From Tethya wilhelma (Eukaryota > Porifera > Demospongiae > Tethyida > Tethyidae), in the NCBI GenBank assembly GCA_964030475.1, contig CAXIPT010000009.1, positions 1,429,330 to 1,493,329 of the forward strand: DNA of 64,000 nucleotides, in the 5' to 3' direction. The position numbers and the translations under genes are program-made. A model generated the notes under the pieces. It had not been told where the DNA came from, made no database searches, and saw only the letters and a program-made list of their open reading frames with translations. Within the stretch, counting starts at the first letter, position 1, and each line of letters begins with the position of its first letter. Shown here piece after piece: positions 1-11,867 of this stretch.

Positions 1-1618
1 GCTGTTGGCCCATCCACAGCGTCTAACAAATTTCTTTCTGCGATTCCATCATCAGCGTGTAGCATCAGACCACTCCATATCCAGCACGGCTTGTCTGCCT
101 CTCCTGATATCGGCCAAGGTGACTCACTCGCGCACTCGAATCTCATGCTGAAGATTGTAAGTAAGCAGTGAACTTTATGGTGTGCGCAGCTAACATTTTG
201 TATGAATCCACACATCTCTTCACTGCAGACCGAGTTTGACCAGGATGGAAACTATGTCAATAAAGGTATGGCATTCTGTTACTAATGAATCCCTATAATG
301 CTGTCTGTCTTTCTAGTGGTTCGTAAGTCCGAGTTGCTTCAGCGATTCTCCATCCAACAGCGTGACATCCGGTTCTCAACGCCATCCTCACTCTATGTTC
401 GTGGAACCAATATCTTAGTCCGTCTACAGGTGAGCTGCTCTACTGGTGGATGTGCTTCGAATGATGTCATTGTAAACACAGCACATCAAGGCCATCATCA
501 CCAGCGACTCTCTGCTGTTGTTAGACTCAGAGCACATTGCGATGCAGGAGTTCATCCCAGAGCTTCAGGTACACTCACTGATTGCAGGGGTCAATGGTGT
601 CTGCCATGCAGGGTGGGCATTGTTCTTTCTGACTGCAGGAGAAACTTCAATGTGCAACTGAAGATGATCCTCTGCCTTTTGAATTCAAAGCGTTGGAAGC
701 CATGCTTCTAAAGATAGTATGTCTGTAATATTTCCACTCGATCTGGTGACTTCATAAGATTGGTGCTCAGTTTTCAGTGTTGGATTCTCGTCTTGGTGAC
801 CTTCGACCTGCCCTCAGGGAGGTGTTGAATCGTCTGTTGGATCCTCGGCTGTTCTCGGTGGACAGGGGGGAGCTGCACATTTTATTACATCATTCCAAGA
901 ACCTGTCCGAGTTCCACTCGCTGGTCCGTGACGTGGACTCCACTCTGACTGAGGTGTTGGACAACGAGGAGGACATGGCCGACATGTACCTCAGCCACTG
1001 GGCCAGCACCAGGTATTATAAGCTGTCGACCCTTCCTGTCTCTCTCTCTCTCATGGTGACAGTCACCTCTCGTTTGGTGTGCAGGCAACAGAGAGAAACA
1101 GATGACATTGAAGATATTTGTAACATTCTAGAGGCCTATGCTCTGCAGGTGTGTGTGTGTGTATGTGTGTGTGTTTTTATAGTGTGCCATATCTCGTGGT
1201 TTCACAGGTGGAGAATATTTTGAGTGAGATACAAAAGCTTCGTGAACTAATTGACCAATCAGAGAGTGTTATTCTCATCAACCTGGACAGCCAGCGCAAT
1301 GTGATGCTGAGGTTGAGCCTCCAACTTGAGATGGGTATGTTCTCTGCTGCTCTAGCTGGACTCATTGGAATGGCCTTTGGAATGAATCTCAACTCATCCC
1401 TGGAGGAGGTACACATGTGTGTTGCCATAGCAACAGGATAACTCATATGGTATAATTTGTTTCAGAACTCCTATGCCTTTTGGGTAGTGACTGGACTCAT
1501 GATCACCATATGTGGGTTGCTATGGAGACGGCTATTGACATTTTTAGGGAAGAATTTAGACAGAATTCCTTTAAAAAGAATAGCTTCACCCAAACAACAG
1601 CCTAGCAAGAAATTATGA
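1..1618 (+). CDS. MRS2: MRS2-like mitochondrial magnesium channel (CorA superfamily), 5' end possibly cut by the window edge
   Basis: MRS2 forms the pentameric Mg2+ channel of the inner mitochondrial membrane. I read exons at about 1-156, 229-265, 317-429, 491-568, 639-716, 771-1012, 1085-1148, 1208-1408 and 1466-1618, all joined in frame by GT/AG introns. The product has the family's early TEFDQDGN-like strand, the RDIRF segment, a long helical region (LREVLNRLLD, EDICNILEAY) and the hallmark GMN tripeptide (AFGMN, encoded near 1377-1390) between two membrane segments: FSAALAGLIGMAFGM before it and FWVVTGLMITICGLLW after it. A basic tail ends in a TGA at 1616-1618. Frame 1 is open from base 1 and holds only one ATG (145), so the start and targeting peptide are probably upstream. 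Its 3' end converges on ARMC3 with only 128 bp between the stops. Family assignment is firm. Confidence 0.93.
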
Positions 1619-1746
1619 TATCAATTGACACATGCACAATGTCATGCAATTTTTTTTTTCCTCAATAATATTATTTCTTTCAAACTGTTTTTAATATTTC
1701 ATTTCAATGCATGCATGCATGGTTGCACATGAGACCCAGGGAGCAG

Positions 1747-4700
1747 CTACACTCTCTGGTATTGAACAGCATCACTGGAATTTGCTGGAATTAGTTTTCC
1801 AGGCTCAAAAGTCAAGTCCACAAGATACTGTTCTGTGTTCTGTTTATCGTTGAGGGTGATTTCATTCCAGTGCCTTCCATAGTCTCCACGCACCAAGGAG
1901 CAACCAATGCCTAGCTGGTCACACAGAACCTGCAGCACGTGTGATAGTCAGAGTTGAACAGGCTAGCTAGCTGCATGAGGTGGTTGTACTCTGACCTATA
2001 TACCTTGAAGAGAAGAGCTCTGTGTTGGAAGGAGCCAATGGTGATCTGACCAAGAGGAAGGAGGTTACTCTTCATCTCATATTGTACCTCCCCAGCAGGT
2101 AGCTCATAGCCCAGACAGCCACTCCTGACCAGAGCTCCTCCCAATGCATCACTCACATACCTGCATGCATGGCATAGAGGCATGGTGATTTGGTTAGCTG
2201 TGTATAATGGATAGATAAACTTTTCATGTCATGCTCAATGCAGCAGGCCAATTGGCCTATATGACAAAATTTAAAAATTAAAAACAAACAGCTATAGTAG
2301 GCACAAATAAAAAAGAAACAGAAACAGTAGCAATAAAATACATAAGAAGGTGATGTGAGGCCTCCTAACTCAGCCACACTGCAAGGAATTTGGAAATATG
2401 TAGGGCCTTTTTTTTTTATTATTTTTTTTATTTTTTTATATTTTTATTTTTTAATTTTTTTTTATTATTACTATTATTTTTTAAATCAAGTAAATAATAT
2501 AAATAGAGAGAAGGGTTTCCAGCGAGAAATGAGGGTGATTGACAGTAGTATCAAGAGAAAGTGTGATGGATAATCAAAGAGAAATCTTTAACTCCATGTG
2601 AGAATGATTGACAATAAAATTATCGAGAGAAAGTGGAAATGGAAAAATAGAGCTTCATTTTTTTTTTATTTTATTTTTTTTTTATTTTATTTTTTTTTAA
2701 GCAAATAATATAAATAGAGAGAAGGGTTTCCAGCGAGAAATGAGGGTGATTGACAGAAGTATCAAGAGAAAGTATAATATAGAAGAGTATAATATAGTGA
2801 CTCACCTAGCCAGTTGAACCACTTGCTCTCTAACAGTGGGCAGAACCAGTATGCTGTTGTGAGAGTGTTGGATGTGGGCCCACAGGCCAGTGTCCAGGGG
2901 AAGGAGGCCAGCAGCAGCAGGCTGGGTGGGAGTCTCCCCTGCCTCCACAGACTCCTCTGATATCCTAGACTCACTCTCTCGCTCATTGCGACCTTTCTTC
3001 CTACAAGTGTACAAATGAGAGTCATTACTGAGACAAGAGGCGATGGGTGCAGCGCCCCACCTTCCCCCAGGTCCCTGTTGCCGGGACTTGCTCCGCCCCC
3101 CTCCCAAGGTGCTCATGGTGGAAGTGGAGGCGTCCAAAGGCTCTGTCTTTGTCTCCTCAACTGCTGGCACTGGCTTGCTGAGGAGGTTGGCAGTGAGAAT
3201 GGCGTGGTTTCTGTTGAGAGGCTGTCTCACCAGCTCACTGAGAGGAGTGAACCCATGGGCACTGGATAGCAGCTAACAGGGAGGAAGGTTCACACAGTGT
3301 AATGCACACACACACACACACACACTACGGTTTGAACATACAAGTCCAGCATCAAAGAACTCCATTTCAGTGATGACATCATTTTGAGTGAGACATCCAG
3401 TGATCCAGTACTTGGCAGACAAGTTAGAAGCAAGCAGTTTATTGAGAGCTGCTGTTGCTGTCGACTTGTGACCACCTGAAGAGTTGATCAACTTTTGAAT
3501 CACCTCCAATCCCCTGCACACACGTCAACCAATAGCTGAGTGTTACTGTGTCCTTTACCACAGCTTACCCCAGTCTGGAGATGGTTTCTGAGAGAGAAGG
3601 GCTTTGAGCCAGGACAGAGATGGTCCAGATGGCATTTTGAACGAGTGTCTCCTGAGAGGAGTGGAGCAGTGATAGCAGGGTTGACAGGCCAGTCTCATTG
3701 CCAGCGACCTTCACGGGAGAAGAGAGCTAGCTGTAGGAGCAGCATTAGCACACCCACCCACTCACTCACCTCGTGACGGGCGCTGGAGTCACAGCCCAGC
3801 AGACCAATAGCAGCACAGGCACCACTCTGAACTGCTGAGTCAGCAAAGCCAAGGCACTGGAGGAGAGCTGGCATGGCTCCTTGTGCTGTGAGAGCAGCTC
3901 TCAGGGAACCTAACGAAGGCACTGGGTAAGGACAGAAAGACTAGCAGGCCACAGGGTGACTCACCATCAGCAGCCATGCTCAGAATACAACTGGTAGCAA
4001 ACTCCCTGCAGCCACTCTCAGCATCTGACAGCAATCGGACAATAGCTTCAATTCCTCCACTGGATCCAAGCAACCTACAGAGTGGACCATGAGCTATTAG
4101 CCTAGTACAGACCACGAGCTATTATTGCATTACTTGCAGTTTGCTGGTGATCCAGTGATGACGGCAGCAATAGCCCGTATTGCAGCCACCCTGACACACC
4201 CACTCTCACTCTCTGTGGCCTGCACGAGAGGAGAGAGGCCGTCCTGAGCTCCGATCCACTGCTGACTGAGGTTGAGGCCACTCATGGCAGCCAGGCCCTC
4301 ACACCCTCCACACACAACACCACCATCCTGAGAGTCACACCATTGATAATATAGATGGTCACACACACACACACACACATTGTCATTGGTGAACTAGCTC
4401 ACCTCGTGAGAGAGGAGCTGGAGAAATGTCTTCTCTGCCTCTTGTTCATGCAACAGTTTCAGATTCACAGCTGAAAATATTAAAAAATAATTATTAAAAA
4501 TCACTGTACAAAATATTAACATGAACTTACAATCTTTGGCTGCCCTGGCTAATGCTCTGGCCTGTGCAGGATGATCACTGATAGTACCTTCACAATTAAA
4601 GAGGCGTTGCATAACTTACACTGTTTCTCTTCATTTCAGAGCTGGTGCTCTCAGTGATGTTTGAGAGAAGCTGCTGAAGGCAATTGGAGCTCTGAAGAGC

Positions 4701-7700
4701 TACCAGACAGTCAGCCTCTTGCAGGCACACCTCCAGCACTGAGACAGCCAGCCCATGGAGGTCAGCATTCTCCTTCACTCCGAGGAAAGAAACAATCTTC
4801 TCCAGTCCATCTCCAGAAACGACGGCTTTACGGCATCCATCTAGAGAGCAAGAGAGAGGAGCATTGGAGGCGTGTGGTTGGAACGGCCAACTGTACCATG
4901 GTGCATGCTGGAGTGAAGGGTTGAGAGGGAGAGCTGCTGGATGAGAGGATACTCTGAGAGCAGGAGGTCCAGAATGGCAGGAACACCACCTGCCTCCAGC
5001 AGAGCAGGCCGACACTGGTAGTGTTCCATGAGGTGACTCAGAGTCTGGAGGCAGTTTCTCTGCAATGATTGTGGAGAGACCAGTACAAGTAGCTTACATC
5101 TTAACCAGTTACCACTCACTTGAAGATCAGGATCAGCAGACGTCAATAGTTTAACGAGGGACTCCTGACCTCCAGAATGCTCACAGAATTGAGTCTTGAA
5201 GCTGTACTCCACTGCAACATGAATAGCATCAGCATTATATAACATTATACAGCACTGTTGCAAGACAAGCACTTGTAGTTACTATATTACAAGTAGTAAA
5301 AATTTTATAAAAATGAGAAGTGTAGGAATGGGCAGTGCTGTAAAAAGCAAGGAAACAAGACAAGTCTCTGAATTTCTCACACACTACGGTTTGAACATGG
5401 GTCATTCCATGTCAAATCAACACACAAATTGCATGACTGTCATGGATTTTGCCGAAACTTGGTGAACAGGTACTTACTTTAGGTGATTTACTGAGATAGA
5501 ATTACACACTGTATAGCCCTCAACTTGTATTGCTTCTCTGTTACAAGTGTCTAAGATTTCAAAATTTTTGCGTATTTTTGACCGATCTGCTTAATATGTA
5601 ACTCAAATACGCTTCAGTTTTGAAATGCGGGACTGAAATATTCTGAAAGCATACAAATTGTGCTTTCCAGTGATATGCTTGATTAAATTAATTGAATTAA
5701 TTAAGATTAACGCTACCATCATTTAATTAAAATTTTGTGATTCGGAAAAAAGGATTCTTATGTTACCTAAGGTAAGGTAAAAAGCATTTTAAGGTAACCA
5801 GTAGAGCACTTTAACAAGGCAAAACACTATTTGAGACGACTAAAAAGGCTGTGTATTTATTCAGATAACTTGTCTAATGTGGTTTTTTGTTTTATATACT
5901 CGAAATCTTCTACAAAAATGAATTGTATATGAAAAGAAGGCACATGAAGATAATATCAGACTTTTTTCTTGTGCATATGTGTCAACTAAATATTCTACAA
6001 CCATATAGCTGGAAAACAAGTCTTTAAAATACTGCTTCTTGTGGATTTAGAATTAAAAATTTTGTTTGAGTTGTTTGGGTTGTACAACACAACAGGTGCA
6101 TGGATGGGGAAATGAATAATCATAATTATGGTAGGTTGTTATGATAGCTAGTGAGTCAAGGTTTCACTAGGATATGTGCTCTGGAGTGAGACAATATACT
6201 TTTGTACAGTTGAAATTTCCCTCTGTATTTTTGAACTCTGGTAAAACTGACCTTGTTTAACTATCATCAATGCTACCCTAAAGTACTTTTTACCATACCT
6301 TAGATAATAATCGATTTAATATCTCCCCATCCCACTGTGGTCCCAGGACGAAACTCACACAACATGAAGTAAAGGAAGTTCTCGAACAAAAATAAAAAAA
6401 ATTAAAGAATCCTTTTTTTCCGAATCACAAATTTTTAATTAAACGATGGTAGCATTTAATTTTAATTAATTCAATTAATTTAATCAAGCATATCACTGGA
6501 AAGCACAATTCGTATGCTTTCAGAATATTTCAGTCCCGCATTTCAAAACTGAAGCGTATTTGTGTTACAATAGATCAAAGTAAGCAGATCGGTCAAAAAT
6601 ATGCAAAAAATTTGGAAATTTTAGACACTTGTAACAGAGAAGCCACACAAGTTTGAGGGCTGTAATTCTATCTCAGTAAATCACCTAAAGTATAGATAAT
6701 ATCTATGCCTAAAGTAAGTACCTGTTCACCAAGTTTCGGCAAAATCTATGACAGTCATGCAATTTGTGTGTTGATTTGACACAGAATGACCCACATACCA
6801 GTCCAGCATCAAAGAACTCCATTTCAGTGATGACATCATTGTGAGTGAGACGTCCAGTGATCCAGTACTTGGCAGACAAGTTAGAAGCAAGCAGTTTATT
6901 GAGAGCTGCTGTTGCTGTCGACTTGTGACCACCTGAAGAGTTGATCAGCTTTTGAATCACCTCCAATCCCCTGCACACATGCCAAACAATAGCTGAGTGT
7001 TACTGTATCATTCAGCCAAAGCTTACCCCAGTCTGGAGATGGTTTCTGAGAGAGAAGGGCTTTGAGCCAGGACAGAGATGGTCCAGATGGCATTTTGAAC
7101 GAGTGTCTCCTGAGAGGAGCGGAGCAGTGATAGCAGGGTTGACAGGCCAGTCTCACTGCCAGCGACCTTCACGGGAGAAGAGAGCTAGCTTAGGAGCAGC
7201 ATTAGCACACCCACCCACCCACTCACCTCGTGACGGGCATTGGAGTCACAGCCCAGCAGACCAATAGCAGCACAGGCACCACTTTGAACTGCCGAGTCAG
7301 CAAAGCCAAGGCACTGGAGGAGAGCTGGCATGGCTCCTTGTGCTGTGAGAGCAGCTCTCAGTGAACCTAACGAAGGCACTGGGTAAGGACAGAGAGACTA
7401 GCAGGCCACAGGGTGACTCACCGTCAGCAGCCATGCTCAGAATACAATTGGTAGCAAACTCCCTGCAGCCACTCTCAGCATCTGACAGCAATCGGACAAT
7501 AGCTTCAATTCCTCCACTGGATCCAAGCAACCTACAGAGTGGACCATGAGCTATTAGCCTAGTACAGACCACGAGCTATTATTGCATTACTTGCAGTTTG
7601 CTGGTGATCCAGTGATGACGGCAGCAATAGCCCGTATTGCAGCTACCCTGACACACCCACTCTCACTCTCTGTGGCCTGCACGAGAGGAGAGAGGCCGTC

Positions 7701-9390
7701 CTGAGCTCCAATCCACTGCTGACTGAGTTTGAGGCCACTCATGGCAGCCAGGCCCTCACACCCTCCACACACAACACCACCATCCTGAGAGTCAGTCAGT
7801 CACACCATTGATAATATAGATGGTCACACACACACACACACACACACACACATTGTCATTGGTGAACTAGCTCACCTCGTGAGAGAGGAGCTGGAGAAAT
7901 GTCTTCTCTGCCTCTTGTTCATGCAACAGTTTCAGATTCACAGCTGAAAATATTAAAAAATAATTATTAAAAATCACTGTACAAAATATTAACATGAACT
8001 TACAATCTTTGGCTGCCCTGGCTAATGCTCTGGCCTGTGCAGGATGATCACTGATAGTACCTTCACAATTGAAAGAGGCGTTGCATAACTTACACTGTTT
8101 TTCTTCATTTCAGAGCTGGTGCTCTTCAGTGATGTTTGAGAGAAGCTGCTGAAGGCAATTGGAGCTTTGAAGAGCTACCAGACAGTCAGCCTCTTGCAGG
8201 CACACCTCCAGCACTGAGACAGCCAGCCCATGGAGGTCAGCATTCTCCTTCACACCAAGGAAAGAAACAATCTTCTCCAGTCCATCTCCAGAAACGACGG
8301 CTTTACGGCATCCATCTAGAGAGCAAGAGAGAGGAGCATTGGAGGCGTGTGGTTGGAAAGGCCAACCGTACCATGGTGCATGCTGGAGTGAAGGGTTGAG
8401 AGGGAGAGCTGTTGGATGAGAGGATACTCTGAGAGCAGGAGGTCCAGAATGGCAGGAACACCACCTGCCTCCAGCAGAGCAGGCCGACACTGGTAGTGTT
8501 CCATGAGGTGACTGAGAGTCTGGAGGCAGTTTCTCTGCAATGATTGTGGAGAGACCAGTACAAGTAGCTTACGTCTTAAACCAACTACCACTCACTTGAA
8601 GATCAGGATCAGCAGACGTCAATAGTTTGACAAGGGACTCTTGACCTCCAGAATGCTCACAGAATTGAGTCTTGAAGCTGTACTCCACTGCAACAACAAT
8701 AGCATCAGCATTATTATTATATTATACAGCACTGTTGCAAGACAAGCACTTGTAGTTACTATATTATACAGGCATGGGGAGTACCTGTCAGCTGAGAGAG
8801 TGCAAACGAAGCCCTTTCTTGTGTCACCAACTCTTCATTGGAATCAAGAAGAGCAACCAACAAAGACACACAGTCACACTTCAGGAGGAGAGTGCGTACT
8901 GATCCTATAGAGAGCATCAAAATTTACAGCTGTTACAATATCACAGTATGGTTCTTATTACTATTAGTGGTCATGCTAGCCAGACACATCACAGCATAGG
9001 AACGAACAGCTCTGTCTGTAGAAGAGAGCAACTTGACGAGCGGCGGTACCACTCCAACCTCCTTCAGCTCCTCACATTTATCATCGCCTACAAATCATGA
9101 AAATGTACTTTGAACCTGTAGGTGTATTATTAAAGCTGTTCACCTTTCTCTATGTATTTGTGCAATGCATCACAAGCTTTACACACAAGAGCCGCCTCTG
9201 GAGAGTCCAGCATCAGCACTACTGTTCTGACATCCTTGGTGGAGATGTCAACTTGTTGGAACTGCTGTAAAATATTGCAATCCACAAACTTTAATTTATG
9301 CAGTACATGACGGTTATTATTTACCTCATCAGCAACAGAATTCTGTTTTTCCGTTTCTCTTTTCTTTGGTGTTTTGCTCTTTGGAGGCAT
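1747..9390 (-). CDS. ARMC3: ARMC3, armadillo-repeat protein with C-terminal EDR1-like domain; internal exon block duplicated
   Basis: The start ATG at 9388-9390 opens a lysine-rich N-terminus (MPPKSKTPKK). Exons follow at about 9325-9390, 9144-9264, 8962-9087, 8785-8904 and 8596-8687, then the armadillo repeats (VVLMLDSPEAA, GGVPAILDLLLSEYP, LLHEQEAEKTFLQLL, GGIEAIVRLLSDAES). The 3' exons near 2003-2159 and 1747-1932 encode the EDR1-like region with FQHRALLFK and IGCSLVRGDYGRHWNE, which matches animal ARMC3 closely. In animals ARMC3 is mainly a ciliary/sperm-associated protein; its molecular role is poorly known. The exon block from VEYSFKTQF to the ALNKLLASN exon appears twice: about 3320-5288 (intact frame) and about 5378-8767 (one-base insertion giving a premature stop, plus a transposon). 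Only one block is needed for a normal ARMC3. The stop TAG is at 1747-1749. Confidence 0.92.
2395..2778. repeat. T-rich tracts flanking two direct repeats in an ARMC3 intron
   Basis: Two long T/A tracts (about 2409-2485 and 2658-2700) each precede a nearly identical block of about 75 bp (2487-2569 and 2703-2778) that shares GAGAAGGGTTTCCAGCGAG and GAGGGTGATTGACAG. A degenerate third version lies between them at about 2590-2640. The first block and T tract may be a duplicated retro-element tail. There is no coding potential. Confidence 0.7.
3320..5288 (-). repeat. ARMC3 exon-block duplication, copy A (intact frame, empty transposon site)
   Basis: This block holds ARMC3 exons from VEYSFKTQF (right end) to the LNKLLASNLSAKYW exon (left end). 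It matches 5378-8767 almost base for base apart from the transposon there. In this copy the exon around 4625-4830 reads SNITESTSSEMKRNS and continues correctly into the next exon. The left end carries the uninterrupted site GAACATACAAGTCC. It connects directly with the 3' part of ARMC3, so it is the copy most likely used. Confidence 0.88.
5378..8767 (-). repeat. ARMC3 exon-block duplication, copy B (frameshifted, contains a foldback element)
   Basis: This second copy of the ARMC3 exon block lies on the 5' side in transcription order. Compared with copy A it has an extra T in GGTGCTCTTCAGTGATG (about 8122-8138), which shifts the frame to a stop after NITEEHQL. It also carries a 1,394-bp element at 5399-6792. 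Other differences are scattered single bases and (CA)n length. It could be a recent tandem duplication or the second haplotype wrongly joined in series. It is unlikely to contribute to a functional product in this order. Confidence 0.85.
5399..6792. mobile_element. Non-autonomous foldback DNA transposon with ~380-bp terminal inverted repeats and a 4-bp target-site duplication
   Basis: The element begins GGGTCATTCCATGTCAAATC and ends with the inverted version of that sequence. The inverted arms run about 5399-5775 and 6408-6792 and are highly similar throughout. It is flanked on both sides by ACAT (5395-5398 and 6793-6796). The homologous site in the other ARMC3 copy (about 3336-3350) has a single ACAT and no element, so both ends are defined exactly. 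The central ~630 bp has no credible ORF. A 4-bp duplication excludes Tc1/mariner (TA) and hAT (8 bp). Sola-like families make 4-bp duplications, but I cannot assign a superfamily. Confidence 0.9.
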
Positions 9391-9814
9391 ATCTCTGATC
9401 CCTGCTCTCTCTCATCACAACGGCGTTGTCATGGTAAGTAGGCGGAGCTTTCCTTGCCGCGCGCCGCCCGCTAGCTAGCGATCCAGCTGCCATCCTCACT
9501 GATGAGCTAGCTCAGGACTTGATACTTGTTGACTGAAAGTTGAAGAGATCGGAAGGAAGAACACCAGCCAGTCGACAGGATGAGCAGAGTACTTGCAAAA
9601 ACAGGGAGAGTGCCGTGTGTTGGTACTTAGCCTATTTATTATTGGATTAGCAGACCACGCACACCACCAAGAGAGGAGAAATGCAGCGAGTGAGTGGGCG
9701 TTGCGGTTTCCTTGCAGGGATTCTTCAAGTGGTGTATAAATACACGCGGTTCAAGTGTTTTGACATTCAATAGACGCAACTTATGCACTTTGTCAACAAC
9801 CGATAGTACAAGCG
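9391..9814. promoter_or_regulatory. Divergent promoter region between ARMC3 and FOXL2-like, with a TATA box on the FOX side
   Basis: This 424-bp region separates the two divergent start codons. On the + strand TATAAATA lies at 9735-9742, about 75 bp before the FOX ATG, which suggests transcription starts near 9765. A GC-rich stretch around 9458-9475 (GCCGCGCGCCGCCCG) lies nearer ARMC3. There is no TATA-like box on the ARMC3 side. A focused TATA promoter suits a regulated developmental gene, and a GC-rich one suits a broadly expressed gene. Confidence 0.6.
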
Positions 9815-10669
9815 ATGGGCATGGAGTATCAGAAACAGCCACGAGGAAGCAGTGTTCTTGATGCCAAGAAGTCTCTGTTTGCAGCTGTCAACACGGACAA
9901 CGACCGTAGCGAGGACGTGAAGCCGCCCTACTCCTATGTGGCTCTCATTGCAATGGCCATTGCCAAGTCCCCAGACAAGAGGCTCACACTGAGTGGAATA
10001 TACCAGTTCATCATGGACAACTTCCCCTACTATGCCAAGAACAAGAAAGGCTGGCAGAATTCCATCCGACACAACTTGTCCTTGAATGAATGTTTTGTGA
10101 AGGTGCCCAAGGAGGGGGGAGATAGGAAGGGTAACTACTGGACACTGGACGAATCATGTGAAGAAATGTTTGAGAAAGGAAATTTCAAGCGTCGCAAGCG
10201 AATGAAGAGACCCACAAAGTCAATGCAATCTGAACCCAAGAAGGCAATCTACTTCACCACTGGCAATCCTGGTGCAGGCTTCTACGAGGATCGTGTTGGC
10301 TATCACCCTTATGCAACTCCTGCGTCGTATCCAGCAATGGGCCTGAGTCCGGGCAGCGCTGCAAGCAGCAGCACAGCATACTTTAACAATTGGCCCAACT
10401 CCTCGTGTGCTGCGATCGGCTTGAAATCCAGTCCGCCTGCCACTCCAATCTCAGCTCAGTGCATGGACGCCACCTCCTACAGACAGTACAGCAGTTCAAC
10501 GGGCATCAATGGATATGGCTATGGCAGTGGTGGTGGTGCATGCCCTTCAATGAGTCAGAGCATTGGCATGTACGGGAGTGCAACCTATCTACCTAGTTCT
10601 GGACTTGGAGCGCTAGGAGCTGGAGGATACCCGTCAGCATATGGCATGGTGGACACCAGGGCCATGTAG
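9815..10669 (+). CDS. FOXL2: Forkhead transcription factor, FOXL2-like, single exon
   Basis: The 284-residue protein has one forkhead (winged-helix) domain at about residues 36-130. It starts [17 protein letters not shown], has the recognition helix in [18 protein letters not shown], and closes with [18 protein letters not shown] followed by basic KRRKRMKRP. The combination [16 protein letters not shown] and [18 protein letters not shown] is characteristic of FOXL2 rather than FOXC, FOXF or FOXG. The C-terminal half is rich in Ser, Gly, Tyr and Ala, as is usual for a transactivation tail. There are no introns, again typical of FOXL2. The start ATG at 9815 follows a TATA box by about 75 bp. 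In animals FOXL2 controls gonad and other cell fates; its role here cannot be read from sequence. Confidence 0.93.
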   Translation: MGMEYQKQPRGSSVLDAKKSLFAAVNTDNDRSEDVKPPYSYVALIAMAIAKSPDKRLTLSGIYQFIMDNFPYYAKNKKGWQNSIRHNLSLNECFVKVPKEGGDRKGNYWTLDESCEEMFEKGNFKRRKRMKRPTKSMQSEPKKAIYFTTGNPGAGFYEDRVGYHPYATPASYPAMGLSPGSAASSSTAYFNNWPNSSCAAIGLKSSPPATPISAQCMDATSYRQYSSSTGINGYGYGSGGGACPSMSQSIGMYGSATYLPSSGLGALGAGGYPSAYGMVDTRAM

Positions 10670-11691
10670 ATGAACAACATCAATATCATTAAACAGTCTA
10701 ATAGGAACAGGTTGATATTAATTTTTCAGATCACAAATTCTTTCACACGTACAATTATTCATGGCCATTCACATCACTTACTCTCACACTCTTTATATTG
10801 TAGTGCATCACTTTAACCCTCGCAGCCAACATATCACACGAAATACACTTTTGTCATCACACCAAATCATATTAATTTTTTAAACATTCTTTTTCCAGCA
10901 CAACTATCATTTATGTCAAAAGTTATTAATAAAACTTGTCAAGCAGAGAACAATAATTAGAGCATGGGCTAGGCAGCAGCTGACGACTGGTGAGAGAGCC
11001 ACAGTTACATTAATGAATGTTCCATTAGTTGATTAAGAGCAGTGTGGTGAGCCAGGCTGAGCTGCATGGAGAGTCCAGGTGCAGCCCAGGATGACCACCT
11101 TCACTAACCAAGCTACTAGATTCATGGCAAGAGCAATGCTCACCCATTGACCACATTCTCTAATGAATATCATCAACATGCAGTTAGTGTTCTAGCCAGC
11201 AATGGCCATCCTCCCCTTTAGAGCAGAGAGAGGGTGGGCCCGGAGGGAGGGTGGGGTTGGGAGCAGACACAGTGTCAGTAAACACATGACTCCTGGACTC
11301 TATGGGTTCTAATGGCAGTGAGAATCAGAGCAGCCACCAACAGAGACACTCACAATAAAGACAACACAGACCTAGCCCAAATCCAACGCCTTGACACACA
11401 CACACAATACACAATACACAATACACACACGTACATTGGATAATACATTGACACATACAGTGGCTCATTAAGATATCCCCACTGTTGCTATGGCAACCAA
11501 AAGGTGAGGACTTCTAATAGAATATGAGATGGCAGTGGCAGACAACAATGGACCCTGCACACCCACTCAAACCTACCAAAGAGCAGTCACACCTAATGCT
11601 GATTGAATTAGTGACAGCCATTATGACTTCCAGCACAGGAAACACTTAGCTAGTTCACTGATCAGGCACATGCATGCAGCTAGCAAGGCGG

Positions 11692-11762
<71 letters not shown>

Positions 11763-11867
11763 AATGGACACAGTACAATGTTGATAAAGTAGCCTGACAT
11801 GAACACATATGTATGAGCTAACAATAATTGGTGCAGTCACTTACAAGTGCATGTCAATACCAATATT
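10670..11867. other. FOXL2 3' UTR and intergenic spacer with CA microsatellite
   Basis: AATAAA at 10928-10933 is the likely polyadenylation signal of the FOXL2-like gene. The rest is non-coding. Short CA tracts occur at about 11394-11430 and a long (CA)n tract at 11692-11760. Long open frames over the microsatellite encode only Val-Cys or His-Thr runs and are not genes. I see no RNA gene here. Confidence 0.7.
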
